From positions 620,001 through 684,000 of the forward strand of contig NZ_LT607752.1 of the NCBI RefSeq assembly GCF_900090265.1: a DNA stretch of 64,000 bases, read 5' to 3'. Position numbers and translations under genes: made by a program. The notes under the pieces were generated by a model, which did no database searches, was not told the origin of the DNA, and saw nothing but the letters and a program-made list of their open reading frames with translations. Source of the stretch: Micromonospora rifamycinica (lineage in GTDB: Bacteria > Actinomycetota > Actinomycetes > Mycobacteriales > Micromonosporaceae). This document shows, piece by piece, positions 34,723 to 42,884 of this stretch (positions are counted from its first letter, which is position 1; every line of letters begins with the position of its first letter).

Positions 34723-35274
34723 CTACCGCCGCAGGCCGGCCTGTCCTGCGGGCCGCTGCTTCCCGATCTGCCACATGGCGTGCACGAGCTTGCCGGTCAC
34801 GAGCTGGACGTGGCCTCCGTCGGCTGTCCCGGTCGGCACGTCGAAGTAGACCCGGCCGTGGGACGCCTGCCCGGCCGTGGTGAAGGCTGTGGACGCCAGT
34901 TGGGGTGCGGCGACCCGGGCGCTGACCTGTGCCGGGTGCAGGGCCTGGGCGTTGTCCCGGAAGACGAGGTTCTCCGGCCCTCCGGTGACCGGTTTCCCGG
35001 CCTTCAGCAGCCTGATGTCGACGGTGACGACCAGGCTCTCCCGGCCGGCGGCCGGCGGGGACAGCTCCGCCGCGGTCACGGTCACGCCGGCCTGACCGTT
35101 TCCCCGGAGGTCGATCGCGGCCTGCTGGCCGAGCCGCAGGACGGCTATCGGCGGGGCGGCCGTTTCCGTCGGGGCGGACTCCGGGGCGGCAGCCTGTGGG
35201 GTGGCCGGGTCGGTGCATCCGCCCAGCGGGGTGAGTGCCACGGCGAGCAGCAGGGGCAGGCAGGTTCTTCTCAT
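34723..35274 (-). CDS. Putative lipoprotein, DUF4352-like
   Basis: 183 aa, ATG at 35274 with GAGGGA upstream. The N-terminus has a lipoprotein signal with lipobox LGGC (Cys near residue 20), so it is probably anchored to the outer face of the membrane. The mature part (VLRLGQQAAIDL, AGRESLVVTVDIRLLKAGKP, NLVFRDNAQALHPAQVS) resembles DUF4352/telomeric-repeat-like immunoglobulin folds, which are often partners of cell-wall-active or secreted proteins. It lies ~65 nt behind the frameshifted CHAP hydrolase and may be its accessory or protective protein; that is inference. Confidence 0.75.
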   Translation of the reverse strand: MRRTCLPLLLAVALTPLGGCTDPATPQAAAPESAPTETAAPPIAVLRLGQQAAIDLRGNGQAGVTVTAAELSPPAAGRESLVVTVDIRLLKAGKPVTGGPENLVFRDNAQALHPAQVSARVAAPQLASTAFTTAGQASHGRVYFDVPTGTADGGHVQLVTGKLVHAMWQIGKQRPAGQAGLRR

Positions 35275-35340
35275 GTGGATCCCTCGTGGTCGGGCCGGGC
35301 GGGCGCACCGCGTCGGGTGCGTCCGCCCGACGGTGCAAGA

Positions 35341-35941
35341 TCAGCCCACACCGGTCCAGCCCGCGTACGGGGCGCCACCGTAGTGCAGGTTGTGCTTGTA
35401 CACCTGGTTGCTGAAGTTGCCGGAGACCACCTTCTGGGTGCCGTTGACCACGCCGACGTAGACGCCGACGTGGTCCGCGTCGACCGTCGGGTCGCCGGCG
35501 GAGTTGTAGGTGACCGCGGCACCGGGGTAGATGCCGGAGGTGGTGCCAGGTGCCGAAGAACTTCCCGTACCGCGCGGCGGTGCCGGCCTCGGAGTCCAGG
35601 TTCTCCCAGGCGTAGACGCCGGCGTTCTTCCAGACGTACTTGAGGAAGTCGGCGCACCAGGCCTGGCAGCCCTTGCCCCAGTGGTTGGAGTAGAAGTTGC
35701 AGTTGGAGCCCATCGGGGTTTCGAGCGTGTGGTTGCTGTTGAGTTCGTCGTAGGCCGCCTGGACGACCCGGTCGCCGGTGGTGGTGTTGACGCCGACCTT
35801 CAGAACGTTCTGGTTTCCGCCGCTCGACTCGTCGGTGACCGCCGGGGCGGCCTGCGCCGCGCCGGCGGGGGCCAGCGCGGTGAGGATCCCCATGGTGACC
35901 ATGGCTCCGAGGGTCCGCTGCCGGACACTGTCAGTCCGCAT
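35341..35941 (-). pseudogene. Secreted CHAP-domain peptidoglycan amidase/endopeptidase with frameshift
   Basis: ATG at 35941 with AGGTGGG upstream; signal peptide ~1-32. The first 132 codons carry the CHAP catalytic cysteine (GCQAWCADFL, Cys96). After TGG at 35546-35548 one extra base (near 35545) shifts the frame. The other frame continues PGTTSGIYPGAAVTYNSAGD, DADHVGVYVGVVNG (catalytic His) and ends GGAPYAGWTGVG at TGA 35341. The total of 601 nt fits a single-base insertion. It is either a recent pseudogene or a sequencing error; programmed shifting is unlikely, as no slippery run is present. The gene overlaps the ACP-GNAT gene upstream by 11 nt. Confidence 0.8.
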
Positions 35942-36824
35942 GTCCCACCTGCCTTTCTCTGTGTTGTCTGCCGGTTCCGCAAAGGAGTCCGTCGCCGGTG
36001 ACGTCCTCCGGATACAGCGCGCAGATGTACTTGTCCCAGAGGCGGCCCGCGTAGTAGTCGTGCTCACGCAGCACCCCCTCCACGTGGAACAGGTGGTTCT
36101 GCCCGCTCTGCACCTGTGGCCAGTTGACTCCCGGTATCTCCAGGTAGATCTTGTTGAGGGGGAACGTGTGGAAGAGGTGGCGGGCGAACAACGCCACCGC
36201 CTGAGCGGCCAGCCCGGTACCGGTGACGGCCGGGTGGAACACGGCACCGATGTAGGTGTGTCGCAGGCTCAGTTCGTCGCCGTAGGCCACGACCTGCCCG
36301 ACCGGTTCGTCGTTCTCGATCCGGCGTACCACGAACTGCAACAGCACCTGGTTCCACAGCTCGGCGTTGAAACGCTCTATCGGCGGCACCGATCCGCGGT
36401 AGCGCCAGCGGAAACCCGTCTCCGGCCGCACGGCGAGTGCGTAGAGGAAACCGACGTCGTCCGGGGTGACCGGCATCAGGCGGAACACCGGTGTCTCCAG
36501 GACCGGCACCAACGGGTCGGGCGGGGTCGTGCGGGCAAATCGGGTGGGAAGTCCTGACATCCCGCCGCCGCCACCGATCTGCACCGAGAACCGGGGCGCC
36601 CTGTCCACGAGCGCCAGCAACTCGCCCACCGTCTTGGGTAGTCCCGCCTCGACGGCGATCCGGACGCCCCGGCTCTGCAGCCAGGTGAGCACCCGCATCT
36701 GGGCCAGGCTGTCGAGGGCCAGTTCGTCGCGGAGCGAGACCCGGTCGATGAGCGACTCCGCCGGTACGTCCAGCAGTGTCGCGAGTTCCGCGCGGGCGGG
36801 TACGACGTTGTCGCCGGTCGTCAT
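35931..36824 (-). CDS. Acyl carrier protein-GNAT acyltransferase fusion
   Basis: 297 aa, ATG at 36824 overlapping the TGA of the ligase remnant (ATGA). Residues ~5-80 are an acyl carrier domain with the phosphopantetheine site DELALDSLAQM (Ser39). Residues ~110-280 are a GNAT acyltransferase (RLMPVTPDDVGFLYALAVRP, VGQVVAYGDELSLRHTYIGA, GTGLAAQAVALFARHLF). An acyl chain activated by a fatty-acyl-AMP ligase could be loaded on Ser39 and passed to an acceptor by the GNAT domain. The adjacent ligase is now only a remnant, so this fusion may have lost its partner. The next gene is a CHAP hydrolase. Confidence 0.82.
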   Translation of the reverse strand: MTTGDNVVPARAELATLLDVPAESLIDRVSLRDELALDSLAQMRVLTWLQSRGVRIAVEAGLPKTVGELLALVDRAPRFSVQIGGGGGMSGLPTRFARTTPPDPLVPVLETPVFRLMPVTPDDVGFLYALAVRPETGFRWRYRGSVPPIERFNAELWNQVLLQFVVRRIENDEPVGQVVAYGDELSLRHTYIGAVFHPAVTGTGLAAQAVALFARHLFHTFPLNKIYLEIPGVNWPQVQSGQNHLFHVEGVLREHDYYAGRLWDKYICALYPEDVTGDGLLCGTGRQHRERQVGHAD

Positions 36825-37297
36825 CGGGTGCTCCTGTCCACGAGGGATGCGGGGGGTGCGGGGGTGGCGGGGTGGTCGCCGGTGCCGGTGAGGTCAGGTC
36901 CGGTGAGGTCACCGGCGAGGTAGCGGCGTCGGGTCTCGGCCCGGCGCAGCTTTCCCGACGATGTCCTCGGCAGTCCGCCGGGGCTCAGCGTCACCACCTG
37001 CGCAGGGGTGACGCCCACGTGGGCGGTGACGGCGGCGGTCACCGCCCGGCGTACGTCGAGTGAGGAAACGTCGGGTGGTCACCGGGTCGATCGGTTCGGC
37101 GCCGGAGAAGACGTGACGCAGCGAACCGAGGTCCGCCCCGGTGCCCGCTTCGAGCAGGTGGGCCATCAGCCCGAAGGCGAAGTTGGGCGCCCCCGTGCAG
37201 ACCGCCCGGTGCCGGCTGATCAGGTCGAGCCAGCTGGCCGGTCGGGCCGCGAAGGCCGTCGACGGCTGGAGGACCAGCGGGCACCCGCGGGACATCG
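36821..37297 (-). pseudogene. Fatty-acyl-AMP ligase (FAAL-like), internal and C-terminal remnant
   Basis: Two collinear pieces remain. 37295-37070 encodes CPLVLQPSTAFAARPASWL, ISRHRAVCTGAPNFAFGL and LGSLRHVFSGAEPIDPVTT, the middle of an acyl-AMP ligase. 37060-36821 encodes the C-terminal domain with LPRTSSGKLRRAETRRRYL. The segment between them is deleted and out of frame near 37065, and the N-terminal ~200 codons are missing, replaced by an unrelated plus-strand TPR fragment at 37297. The intact enzyme would have charged the downstream carrier domain. Confidence 0.8.
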
Positions 37298-37659
37298 GCA
37301 GGGCGAGGAAGCGGGTGGAGGCGCTGGTTCCCAGCGAGGAGGCTGTCTCGATCCGTCGGCGGTTGGCGGAGGCTAATCCCGCCGCCTACCTACCCGACCT
37401 CGCGATGTCGTTGTGGGCGTACGGGTGGGTGTGCGTGAACGTGAAGGCGAACTTCGTCGAGGCGCTGGAAGCGACCACCGAGGCGATCACCATCTACGGG
37501 CCTCTGGCCGAACAGCTGCCGGCCGTGTTCGCCGAGCGGCTGTTCGCCGCCTACCGTACTCTCGCCGATGTCCTCGACGGACTGGGCCGGACCGACGAAG
37601 CCGCAGAACTGCGTCGGCAGCTCGATGAGGCTACCGGCGGCGGCACGGACCCAGGGTGA
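37297..37659 (+). pseudogene. TPR-repeat protein, C-terminal remnant
   Basis: The plus-strand frame reads ARKRVEALVPSEEAVSIRRR, LAEANPAAYLPDLAMSLWAY, ALEATTEAITIYGPLAEQLP and stops at TGA 37657. RRLAEANPAAYLPDLAMSL is a very common TPR unit of actinobacterial multi-repeat proteins. The upstream part lies on the antisense of the ligase remnant, has no start, and is not homologous to TPR. The breakpoint is ~37297-37330. Confidence 0.7.
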
Positions 37660-37828
37660 CGGCTGCCTTGAGAGGTCTCGTCTGTCAAGGCAGCCAAACG
37701 ATGAACCGGTGACCACACCCGGAAAGTCGACACCGACCAACCCCAGAACCCGGCCCGACGGACACTGCCGCAGATTGCCTCCCCCGCGCCCGATCTGCCC
37801 CAACCAGTTGTACGCAGTCCGACCCAAT

Positions 37829-38167
37829 TTAGAGATCAATCTCGTCGTCGTTCTCGGGTGCCGGAATCCAGTAAGGTTCCCTTTCAACCGGCACAACGAG
37901 GGCCGCTGCCGGACGCGATCTCGCCCACCCCAGAACCTCGCCCCGGGTGCCCTCGAATTCCTCGACGCCCGCCGATTGGCCGTCAGGCATTTCGTCTACC
38001 CATTTCGCGGCCCACACAATGCGCCGATCTAGGCCACGACTCTTGTGAATATAGACAGTGCCGAACCCTGGGCGGGGGGCAGGCATGACCTGTTGAGGCG
38101 CAATTTTGCTGTCGCGCATCTCCTCAGGTAGGTAGAAGGCGTTCGTTCGGCGGCGGAAGTCCCCCAT
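37829..38167 (-). CDS. Hypothetical protein, 112 aa
   Basis: ATG at 38167. The sequence (MGDFRRRTNAFYLPEEM, RDSKIAPQQVMPAPRPG, FGTVYIHKSRGLDRRIVW, acidic end PAPENDDEIDL) has normal amino-acid composition and no low-complexity bias, so it is likely coding despite less extreme GC than neighbours. It is soluble, with no signal peptide or membrane helix. No family is recognised. It is flanked by a TPR remnant and an IS256-like remnant and may belong to a mobile segment. Confidence 0.6.
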   Translation of the reverse strand: MGDFRRRTNAFYLPEEMRDSKIAPQQVMPAPRPGFGTVYIHKSRGLDRRIVWAAKWVDEMPDGQSAGVEEFEGTRGEVLGWARSRPAAALVVPVEREPYWIPAPENDDEIDL

Positions 38168-38204
38168 GAGCGGATGCTACCCAACTCGCGCCGGCTGGGG
38201 CCGG

Positions 38205-38295
38205 AAAGCGGATCGAGCGCGCGGCTTGCTCGTTCGGGAAGCGCCCACGAGCCTGGAAGGCCTTGCGGATCCGGGCGTTGACGAGTTCCCCGTGG
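38205..38295 (-). pseudogene. IS256-like transposase fragment
   Basis: The minus-strand frame reads ELVNARIRKAFQARGRF-PNEQAARSIRF, matching the conserved ESLNxRxRxAxRxRGHFPNExAA block near the end of IS256-family transposases. The sequence before and after is unrelated, and no other part of the element is visible, so it is a short relic. Confidence 0.6.
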
Positions 38296-38445
38296 CACGG
38301 GGAGGTGTGGGCGTTCGTAGGGTGGGAACCTGATCGATGTGACGTATGCCCGCCTCGGTGCTGAGACTGCTGCCCGGTTGCGTGATCGGCATCGATTGAG
38401 ACGGTAGTGTGAAAGCGGGCGGTGCGATGTCGCATCACACTTCGG

Positions 38446-38964
38446 TCATCGGTAGAGGCCTGGCCAGCAGGTCCATAGGGGGCCCCAGGGTAACGTGGAC
38501 GTGGCGACCTGCCACCATCCTGTCCGCTGGTAGATCCTTCGGGCGTTCGAGGTGGGGTTGGCGGCGAGGGTCGCGTACCGCTCCGTCCGCTGCGAGAGCA
38601 GTTGGTGCATCAGCTCGGTGCCGATTCCGGACTTTCGCCGGTCCGGGTGCACCATCCACTCCAGCACCGCGAACTTATCCACGTCGCGGATCTCCGATGG
38701 TGGGTCCTGGTCAGAGCGGGACCACCAGGTGCCGGCCGGCATGGTCCATCCGTACGCGGCTCCGACCAGCAAGCCGTCATCCTCCGCAACGATCATGCTG
38801 AACCCAGGCCGGGCGGCCTCATCCGGGAGACTCTCGCGGAACCTCGCCACCTCCTGAGGCCCCTCCTCATAGGGCAGCTCGGCGTACACGACGGCGTACA
38901 GGTCGACGAGGGCCGTAAACAAGCGGGCTGCCGAGGTGGCGGTAATGATGGTGTAGAGGACCAT
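38446..38964 (-). CDS. GNAT-family N-acetyltransferase
   Basis: 172 aa from the ATG at 38964; upstream codons look non-coding. The fold is shown by GFSMIVAEDDGLLVGAAYG, then VLEWMVHPDRRKSGIGTELM (acetyl-CoA-binding R/QxxGxG/A motif as RRKSGIGTEL) and ATLAANPTSNARRIYQRTGW (motif B). The substrate is unknown. It lies 95 nt downstream of the XRE/TPR regulator gene on the same strand but with independent spacing. Confidence 0.8.
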   Translation of the reverse strand: MVLYTIITATSAARLFTALVDLYAVVYAELPYEEGPQEVARFRESLPDEAARPGFSMIVAEDDGLLVGAAYGWTMPAGTWWSRSDQDPPSEIRDVDKFAVLEWMVHPDRRKSGIGTELMHQLLSQRTERYATLAANPTSNARRIYQRTGWWQVATSTLPWGPLWTCWPGLYR

Positions 38965-39058
38965 GACCAGATTATGTCTTGGATCGAGCCGGGTGGACCT
39001 GACGACATATTGGGCGCGAGGGTGGAACCGAAATCCTGTTAGCAAGATGGAAGTGATC

Positions 39059-40309
39059 TCAGCGGGTGGCAGCGAGCGCGTGAACCTCATCGAGGTAGGC
39101 GACAGTCTCGGCTTCGTGTGGATACCGTTCGCGTAGAAGTGTGGCCAGTTCCTTGGAGCACATCAGCAAAGAGGGAAGAGATTTCCGTTCTCCGCTGAGG
39201 GCGTCGCGCCCATAAGCGACGGCACGTTCTAGGTCTCCTGACCGGGCTGCGACCACGCCGAGCGTTACCCGCGCTTCGGCATTGCGCATAGGCTTTTGCT
39301 CTGTGCCGTCAGGGTTCGTTGACGAGCGAATGACTTCCTGTGCGTATACTTCCGCCAGACGGTCTTCGCCCACTATTCGATAGCAATCCATAGCATAGAA
39401 GTCGAACTTTGCTGGGTCAACCACAAAGTGGTGATCGGTGTCGTCGGGGTACGGCAGTGACTCCAGCACGCCTCGACCTCGATCTAGGGCTCGCTCAACC
39501 TGTCGTCTGTCCCCGAGGCGAGCCCATGCCTTTGCTTGTTGGGCCGCAAGCTGAACAGCCGCTCCACCGCTGGGAGCGATAGCTTCCCCTGCCTCTGTTG
39601 CTGCGATAACTCCACGGTAGTCACCCTGGGTGAGCGCAAACCAAGCGCGCATCTCGTATGCCCAGCCGGTGATCGCCGCGTTGCCTGCTTCTTGGCCGAG
39701 TGTCAAAGCTGACTTGCGAGTTCCCTCCGCGATACGGCGATCCCCCATATCGTATTCTACGCACCCTACGAGAAGGGCAACCCATCCCGCCAGGCTGAGA
39801 ACCTCCTGATGCTGAGCAAGCGTAAGCCGATGGTCCAAGAGGGCAGTGATACGACGAAGCCAAGCCAGCCCCTCGATCCGAAGTTGCTCGGGGGGTAGGT
39901 GTGGATACTCGCAACAAAGGCGATCTGCCGTTATGCGGAGAGCATCTAGCGTTGCGACGGAAACGTCGGAAGCGCGGAGGCGGGCGAGAATTTCGACCGT
40001 CTCCATCCCGTTGCCCGTGACAAGTTCCGTATCTGCCCTGCGGCCACCGGTCGTAGGTGGGAAGAACGCCCCAGTCACAGTGCCAAATGTTTTCGCGATC
40101 AGCGTCTTGTAGAAGCTGTCGGGCTCGGAACTACCTGCTTCCCACCGCTTCCAGTTGCGGAGCAGGGTGTTGTCCGTTGGCAGTGACGTGCTTGCGTGGG
40201 CTCGCAGTGCTCGCACTGCCTGCCCCTGCGACCAGCCCCTGGCAGTGCGTTCTGTTCTCAGCCTCATCGCCCACGCGGGCCGATCAACATCGGCAGCTAT
40301 GTCAGCCAT
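39059..40309 (-). CDS. XRE-family helix-turn-helix regulator with TPR-like domain
   Basis: 416 aa from the ATG at 40309 (MADIAADVDRPAWAMRLRTE). Residues ~10-70 are an XRE HTH (RLRTERTARGWSQGQAVRAL, TLLRNWKRWEAGSSEPDSF). The rest is a helical repeat region with TPR character (AGNAAITGWAYEMRAWFALT, VIAATEAGEAI, QLAAQQAKAWARLGDRRQV, ARVTLGVVAARSGDLERAVA), common in Streptomyces-type regulators of accessory loci. Its DNA is visibly less GC-biased than flanks. It is divergent from the flavoprotein operon at 40501 and probably regulates the shared ~190-nt promoter region. Confidence 0.85.
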   Translation of the reverse strand: MADIAADVDRPAWAMRLRTERTARGWSQGQAVRALRAHASTSLPTDNTLLRNWKRWEAGSSEPDSFYKTLIAKTFGTVTGAFFPPTTGGRRADTELVTGNGMETVEILARLRASDVSVATLDALRITADRLCCEYPHLPPEQLRIEGLAWLRRITALLDHRLTLAQHQEVLSLAGWVALLVGCVEYDMGDRRIAEGTRKSALTLGQEAGNAAITGWAYEMRAWFALTQGDYRGVIAATEAGEAIAPSGGAAVQLAAQQAKAWARLGDRRQVERALDRGRGVLESLPYPDDTDHHFVVDPAKFDFYAMDCYRIVGEDRLAEVYAQEVIRSSTNPDGTEQKPMRNAEARVTLGVVAARSGDLERAVAYGRDALSGERKSLPSLLMCSKELATLLRERYPHEAETVAYLDEVHALAATR

Positions 40310-40500
40310 GCCGCCAGTATGACCCCCGTCTGGGGACGCGGCGAGGGGACGAGGGCCTGTCACCAACGTGACACCTGGTGTACGGACAGTAGTGGCCCGA
40401 TGGTGGTGAGCAGTGCATCTTTCCGTAGAGCCCACGTTCGGTGGTCTGAGTTCCTTCTCCAGTTCTCACGACCCGAAGAACCATGACCGAAGGAGGCCAA

Positions 40501-41715
40501 ATGTCAGCAGCAGTCGATCCCGTAGGCGATCAGACAGGCGTTCTGGCATCCGTTGATGCTGATCATGAGCGGGCAGCGGCGTACTTCTGGTCGTTCCTGT
40601 TGCTTCGGGGTGTGCGGTTTCTGCCGGAGCGGCTTGTGCCGGTGTTCTTCTCGACGGTGGTGGAGTTGATTGTGCGTGGGGGTGATCCTGCTGCGTATCG
40701 GGCTGGTCTGGTGGTGTTGGGCCGGTTGTACCAGCGGTTTGACCTGTGTCCGGGTGATGGGGCTGTGGTCACGGCGGCGGTGGTGGATACGGTGCGGCGG
40801 TTCGCGGGGGAGTCGTGGGGGCCGGAGTTGGCCCGGGTGTGGGAGCAGGGTTGTCTTCGGGTGTTGCGGTTGGCTGAGCGGTCGGCCGAGATGCTGGGCG
40901 ATGGTCCGCTGGTGACGTTTGGTGTGGTGGAGTCGGTGGTGTCGGCGGGTGTGGATCTTGCGGTGGTGTCGGTGCGTCCGGTGGGGCGGCTGGACTTCGT
41001 GGCGGGGGAGGCGTTGCCGGTGTGTTCGCCGCGGTTGCCGGGCCGGTGGCGGTGGTTGTCCCCGGCGAACGCGCCGCGTGCGGACGGGACGGTCGAGTTC
41101 CATGTTCGTGCCATCACCGGTGGTGCCGTCTCACCGGTGCTGGTCGGGCAGGTGGCGGTGGGGGAGTCGCTGTGGTTGGGGCCGCCGTGTGAGGTGGGCC
41201 TGTCGGCGGCGGTGGCCGGTGACGCGGATCTGCTGTTGGTTGCCGGGGGTACGGGGCTTGCGCCGTTGCGGGCGGTCGTGGAGCAGCTCGCGGTGTCGCG
41301 GGTGCGGCGGCGGGTGACGGTGGTGGTCGGTGCCCGTGACCTGCCGGCGCTGTGTGAGATGGCGGGGTTGGAGGGGTTGCGGCGGGCGTATGGCGGCTGG
41401 TTGACGGTGGTGTCGGTGCCGGGTGATGAGGGTGTTGATCCGTTGGCGGCGGGTGGTTTGTTGGGTGCGGTGTTGCTCCACTATGAGCCGGGTCGGTTGG
41501 TGGTGGTGTGTGGTCCGCCGCAGTTGATCGAGGAAGCGCGGACCTGGCTGCTGGTCGGTGGCATTGCCCCTGACGATCTGCACGTGGCGGTGACGTTCCG
41601 GCACGGCTTCGACGCCGTGTCGTGGGCGTCGCGGCAACGTCACGCTGACACGGTGGTCGCTGAAGTGGCCGGCGGCGAGGCCGGGGAGGATCGTCGGGCG
41701 GGGGACGTGCCGTGA
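40501..41715 (+). CDS. Globin-like / FNR flavoprotein oxidoreductase (degenerate flavohemoglobin-like)
   Basis: 404 aa. Start ATG 40501 has a strong GGAGG 6 nt upstream; the ATG at 40483 lies before it. Residues ~15-145 follow a globin helix pattern (YRAGLVVLGRLYQRFDL, RRFAGESWGPELARVWEQ). Residues ~150-390 are an FNR module: FAD-type RWLSPANAP, NAD site LLVAGGTGLAPLRAVVEQL (~247-265) and VVVCGPPQLIEEA (~337). The position where flavohemoglobins have the proximal heme histidine (LGRxH in relatives) is Tyr/Gln here, so heme binding is doubtful. It starts an apparent operon with the GNAT-like gene (GTGA overlap). Electron transfer from NAD(P)H via FAD is expected; the acceptor is unknown. Confidence 0.72.
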   Translation: MSAAVDPVGDQTGVLASVDADHERAAAYFWSFLLLRGVRFLPERLVPVFFSTVVELIVRGGDPAAYRAGLVVLGRLYQRFDLCPGDGAVVTAAVVDTVRRFAGESWGPELARVWEQGCLRVLRLAERSAEMLGDGPLVTFGVVESVVSAGVDLAVVSVRPVGRLDFVAGEALPVCSPRLPGRWRWLSPANAPRADGTVEFHVRAITGGAVSPVLVGQVAVGESLWLGPPCEVGLSAAVAGDADLLLVAGGTGLAPLRAVVEQLAVSRVRRRVTVVVGARDLPALCEMAGLEGLRRAYGGWLTVVSVPGDEGVDPLAAGGLLGAVLLHYEPGRLVVVCGPPQLIEEARTWLLVGGIAPDDLHVAVTFRHGFDAVSWASRQRHADTVVAEVAGGEAGEDRRAGDVP

Positions 41716-42398
41716 CGCGGGTCGTGGTGTGCCGGGCGTCGGAGGCGGACCTCGATGTGCTGGCGCCGCTGGTGGCGGAGTCCCTGTCGGTCGGGCCGGT
41801 CGGTGGCTGGTTGGTGCCGGAGGCCTCCGCGCGTCCGCTGGTGCTGGGCTCGTATGCACGGTTGTTGGTGTCGTGGGGGTTGCGGCACGGCCAGGTCGAC
41901 ACGACGGGGGATCGGTCGGTGGTGGCGGTGTGGTTCCGGCGGGTGGAGGTGCCGGTGCCGTCGGCGGGGTGGATGTATGACCTGCACCGGACGCTCGGCG
42001 CGTATGCGTCGCGGTTTGCGTTGTGGCATGCGTATCTCGATGCGGTGGTGCCGCCGGTCCCGCATGCGTATCTCGCGCACCTCGCCATCCGTCCTGGTCG
42101 CGAGGATGCGGTGCGGGTGTTGTTGGCCGCCTGTCACCGGGTTCTCGACATTGAGGGGCTTCCGGCGTTTGCGGAGTGCCTGGGTGGTCGTCCTCGGGAG
42201 GGGGTGTTGGCCGGGTGTGGCTATGCGCCGAGGTTGCCGATCGGGCTGGAGCCGGGTGGTCCGGCCCTGTGGCGGATGTGGCGTCCTGCCCCCGACGCCG
42301 GCCGGTCGTGTGGTGGGTTTCCTCCTCGGGTCCGGTTGCGTCGTGGGGTGACCTTGCTGCGTGGCCGGCGTGTTTCTTCACTGCCTGGTCCTTGCTGA
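41712..42398 (+). CDS. GNAT-like acetyltransferase, weak
   Basis: 228 aa from a GTG that overlaps the flavoprotein stop (GTGA). VVVCRASEADLDVLAPLVAE at the start and AYLAHLAIRPGREDAVRVLL in the middle have the strand-helix order of GNAT proteins, and LECLGGRPREGVLAGCGYAP-type sequence near 160-180 resembles motif B. The pyrophosphate-binding loop is not canonical, so activity is uncertain. The C-terminal ~35 residues are Arg-rich. It is co-transcribed with the flavoprotein. Confidence 0.6.
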   Translation: MTRVVVCRASEADLDVLAPLVAESLSVGPVGGWLVPEASARPLVLGSYARLLVSWGLRHGQVDTTGDRSVVAVWFRRVEVPVPSAGWMYDLHRTLGAYASRFALWHAYLDAVVPPVPHAYLAHLAIRPGREDAVRVLLAACHRVLDIEGLPAFAECLGGRPREGVLAGCGYAPRLPIGLEPGGPALWRMWRPAPDAGRSCGGFPPRVRLRRGVTLLRGRRVSSLPGPC

Positions 42399-42497
42399 GC
42401 GTGCCCCGGTAGGGCGCTTTCCCGATTTGTAGCTGGTGTTGGCCGTGTGGCCCGCCGGTCGGCTTTGTGTACCCGTTTCTCAAGGAGGGCTTGTCTC

Positions 42498-42884
42498 ATG
42501 GTGGTTGTTGTCGATCGTCCGGTGGTCATGTTTCCGCCGCGTCGGCGTGAGTTGGGTCGGTGGTTGCCGCCCTGGTTGACTCCCGCCCGTTCCCGGCCTG
42601 TCACCCTCGACAGTGGGGAGGGTGTGGGGTCGGAGGCGGATCTGTGGGGGTATGCGATCCGGCGGGAGTGGCCGGATGGTGTGCATGATCTGTTTGGGTT
42701 CACGTCGCGTGCGGATGTGGCGTTGCGGCGGTTGGATCGGGATCGGGGTTACTGGCGGGGTGGGCCGGTGCGTCCGACGGCGGTGTTGCTGGTGACCGCG
42801 AGCGCCGACGAGGTGGTGGCGCATCCGGTGCGGGGTTGTCGGAAGTCGTCGTGCCCGAACTCGTTGCAGTGGCGGCAGCGATGA
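42498..42884 (+). CDS. Hypothetical protein, 128 aa
   Basis: ATG 42498 with AAGGAGG at 42482-42488. The protein (VVVVDRPVVMFPPRRRELGR, WGYAIRREWPDGVHDLFGFT, ADVALRRLDRDRGYWRGGPV) has no signal peptide or membrane segment. WPDGVHDLFGFTSRADVALRRL is reminiscent of small actinobacterial proteins found beside secreted or transport operons. The TGA at 42882 overlaps the ATG of the permease (ATGA), so it is co-translated with it. Confidence 0.7.
   Translation: MVVVVDRPVVMFPPRRRELGRWLPPWLTPARSRPVTLDSGEGVGSEADLWGYAIRREWPDGVHDLFGFTSRADVALRRLDRDRGYWRGGPVRPTAVLLVTASADEVVAHPVRGCRKSSCPNSLQWRQR

Noticed and set aside
38124..38438. A 104-aa minus-strand gene.
   Set aside because: Only its middle resembles anything (IS256 transposase end); the rest is unrelated and it lacks a ribosome site, so it is annotated as a relic.
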